Positions 62,978 through 64,000 of a stretch of 64,000 nt of DNA are shown one piece after another. A program made the position numbers and the translations under genes. Source of the stretch: Gluconobacter sp. P1C6_b (GTDB lineage Bacteria > Pseudomonadota > Alphaproteobacteria > Acetobacterales > Acetobacteraceae); assembly GCF_018811945.1 (NCBI RefSeq), contig NZ_JACRVU010000002.1, positions 124,001-188,000 on the forward strand. Reading direction: 5' to 3'. The notes beneath the pieces are model-generated. The model was given only the letters and a program-made list of their open reading frames with translations. It was not told the origin of the DNA and ran no database searches. The number at the start of each line of letters is the position of its first letter. Position 1 is the stretch's first letter.

Positions 62978-63759
62978 CGGGACTGATCGACACCCATTGT
63001 CATCTGGACAAGCTCGACGATCTCGCGCCCGCTTTCGAGCTGGCGCGGGAGTCCGGCCTGTCCGGCATGATCACAATCGGCACGCGCTTTTCACAGGCTG
63101 ATACACAGATTGCGCTGACGCAGCATGGCACACCGGATCTGCGGATCTGGTGCGCGATCGGCATTCATCCGGATTATGCGGGCGAGGAGCGTCTGCCGTC
63201 CGTCGAGGAGCTTGTTGCCAAGACTGAAGCTCCCTGTGTCGTGGCGATCGGAGAAACGGGGCTGGATTATTTCCATAGCGGAGATGAAGCCAGGCCAGCC
63301 CAGCACGCTGCCTTCCGCACCCATATCGCGGCCGCGCGTCAGACGGGACTGCCGGTCGTCATCCACACCCGCAATGCCGATGACGACATGATCGCCATCC
63401 TGCGTGACGAACACGCCAAGGGCGCATTTCCGTTCCTGATCCACTGCTTTGCGTCGGGCCCGAAACTGGCGGAAGCGGCGCTGGAACTCGGCGGCTATAT
63501 CAGCTTCTCCGGCCTGCTGACGTTCCCGAAATGCGAGGAAATCCGCGAAGTGGCGCGCATGGTTCCGGAAGACCGCATTCTGGTCGAAACGGACAGTCCA
63601 TTCCTCGCTCCCGTCCCGAAACGGGGAAAGCCGAATACCCCGGGTTACGTCGCCCATACGGCTGCCCGGCTGGCCGAAGAGCGGGGTGTGTCGCTGGATG
63701 AGATCGCCCGGATCACGACTGAAAACTCCCGTCGTCTGTTCACGAGGATCGCTGCGTGA
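62974..63759 (+). CDS. tatD: TatD family hydrolase/DNase
   Basis: TatD proteins are metal-dependent hydrolases with 3'-exonuclease activity. The 261-residue TIM barrel has the metal ligands in IDTHCHLDKL, the Glu in AIGETGLDYF, FLIHCFASG and LVETDSPFLAPVP. It is coupled to metG and to the next gene (GTGA overlap). TatD here is not connected to the Tat export genes. Confidence 0.93.
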   Translation: MTGLIDTHCHLDKLDDLAPAFELARESGLSGMITIGTRFSQADTQIALTQHGTPDLRIWCAIGIHPDYAGEERLPSVEELVAKTEAPCVVAIGETGLDYFHSGDEARPAQHAAFRTHIAAARQTGLPVVIHTRNADDDMIAILRDEHAKGAFPFLIHCFASGPKLAEAALELGGYISFSGLLTFPKCEEIREVARMVPEDRILVETDSPFLAPVPKRGKPNTPGYVAHTAARLAEERGVSLDEIARITTENSRRLFTRIAA

Positions 63760-64000
63760 AAGTGACAATCCTTGGATGTGGCGGCTCTGCCGGCGTTCCC
63801 ATGATCGGGGGCGAGGAGGGACCACGGACGGGGATCTGGGGGGCGTGCGATCCAGCGGAGCCGCGTAACCGGCGCACACGCTCTTCAGTCGTGATCGAAG
63901 GCGAGGGCGGTTTCCGGCTTCTGGTGGATTCCGGGCCGGATTTTCGCAATCAGATGCTGAGCTGTGGCCTGAGCCACGTGCATGCGGTTCTCTACACGCA
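63756..64000 (+). CDS. MBL-fold metallo-hydrolase, 3' truncated by the window
   Basis: The frame opens at GTG 63756, overlapping the tatD stop, and continues to the end of the window. The translated start MKVTILGCGGSAGVPMIGG, with RRTRSSVVIEG and LLVDSGPDFRNQML, matches the PhnP-like metallo-beta-lactamase family found next to tatD in many alphaproteobacteria. The metal-binding HxHxDH motif lies beyond the window. Its activity cannot be assigned from this fragment. Confidence 0.85.
   Translation, partial: MKVTILGCGGSAGVPMIGGEEGPRTGIWGACDPAEPRNRRTRSSVVIEGEGGFRLLVDSGPDFRNQMLSCGLSHVHAVLYT

Noticed and set aside
1-64000. CRISPR arrays, insertion sequences, prophage, integrase or toxin-antitoxin genes
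   Set aside because: No spaced repeats, terminal inverted repeats with transposase, or matching protein families were seen.

Overview
The window is 64 kb of dense, GC-rich bacterial chromosome that looks like core genome. Protein-level similarity and gene order point to an alphaproteobacterium, most likely an acetic acid bacterium (Acetobacteraceae, Gluconobacter-like). The supporting signs are CobS/CobT-type cobalt chelatase genes beside a J-domain gene and bolA, the order mltB-rlpA-D,D-carboxypeptidase-tmk-holB-metG-tatD, a stand-alone mlaD, a DUF1217 flagellum-associated protein and a DUF4167 protein. The genus is an inference from family resemblance; no search was run. I see no insertion sequence, prophage, CRISPR array, rRNA operon or integrated element, and no clear pseudogene. 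Genes are packed with many 1-4 nt overlaps, and no gene-free stretch exceeds 300 bases. The longest are 15945-16221, 48612-48874 and 33441-33650.

Layout. 1-2111: 3' part of parC, then bpt, a cardiolipin synthase and, on the minus strand, an AI-2E-family membrane protein coupled to an EEP phosphatase. 6257-15112: sulfur and amino-acid metabolism (sseA-metC; serA with comM downstream), hisN, then kdsB-pheA-dapA-smpB. 15258-25654: a double cold-shock protein, an LpxR-like outer-membrane protein, a degenerate GGDEF-EAL protein, divergent recG and mfd, and an unknown exported protein. 25756-33295: a DUF1217 protein, a PLP decarboxylase, cobS-cobT, a J-domain protein, bolA with a LolA-like lipoprotein, and lipB. 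33355-39054: tRNA-Leu(GAG), then galU, a phosphohexomutase, DUF3553, comF, grxC and DUF2147, then a Tat-exported lactonase-fold protein. 39118-49333: ubiG against lysC, a nitronate-monooxygenase-like gene, a RodZ-like gene, ispG, hisS and prfA, then prmC and DUF4167. 49394-56537: a glycosyltransferase, tRNA-Met, an MscS channel, an amino-acid permease, uppP, mlaD, and an ATP-grasp/DedA pair. 56681-64000: the mltB-rlpA-carboxypeptidase-tmk-holB-metG-tatD-MBL run, cut by the window end.

Several themes recur. Envelope building and upkeep are served by cls, kdsB, the LpxR-like protein, the LolA-like protein, galU with the phosphomutase, RodZ, uppP, mlaD, DedA, mltB, rlpA and the carboxypeptidase. 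Replication and repair are served by parC, recG, mfd, comM, comF, tmk and holB. Translation is served by hisS, metG, prfA, prmC, smpB and two tRNAs. The aspartate and serine families are served by lysC, dapA, serA and metC. No complete new system is evident. The most unusual items are the ATP-grasp/DedA pair in an envelope neighbourhood, a GGDEF-EAL protein with both active sites altered, a LolA-family protein with a lipobox, a zinc-site J-domain protein beside cobST, and two adjacent dyads upstream of mlaD.
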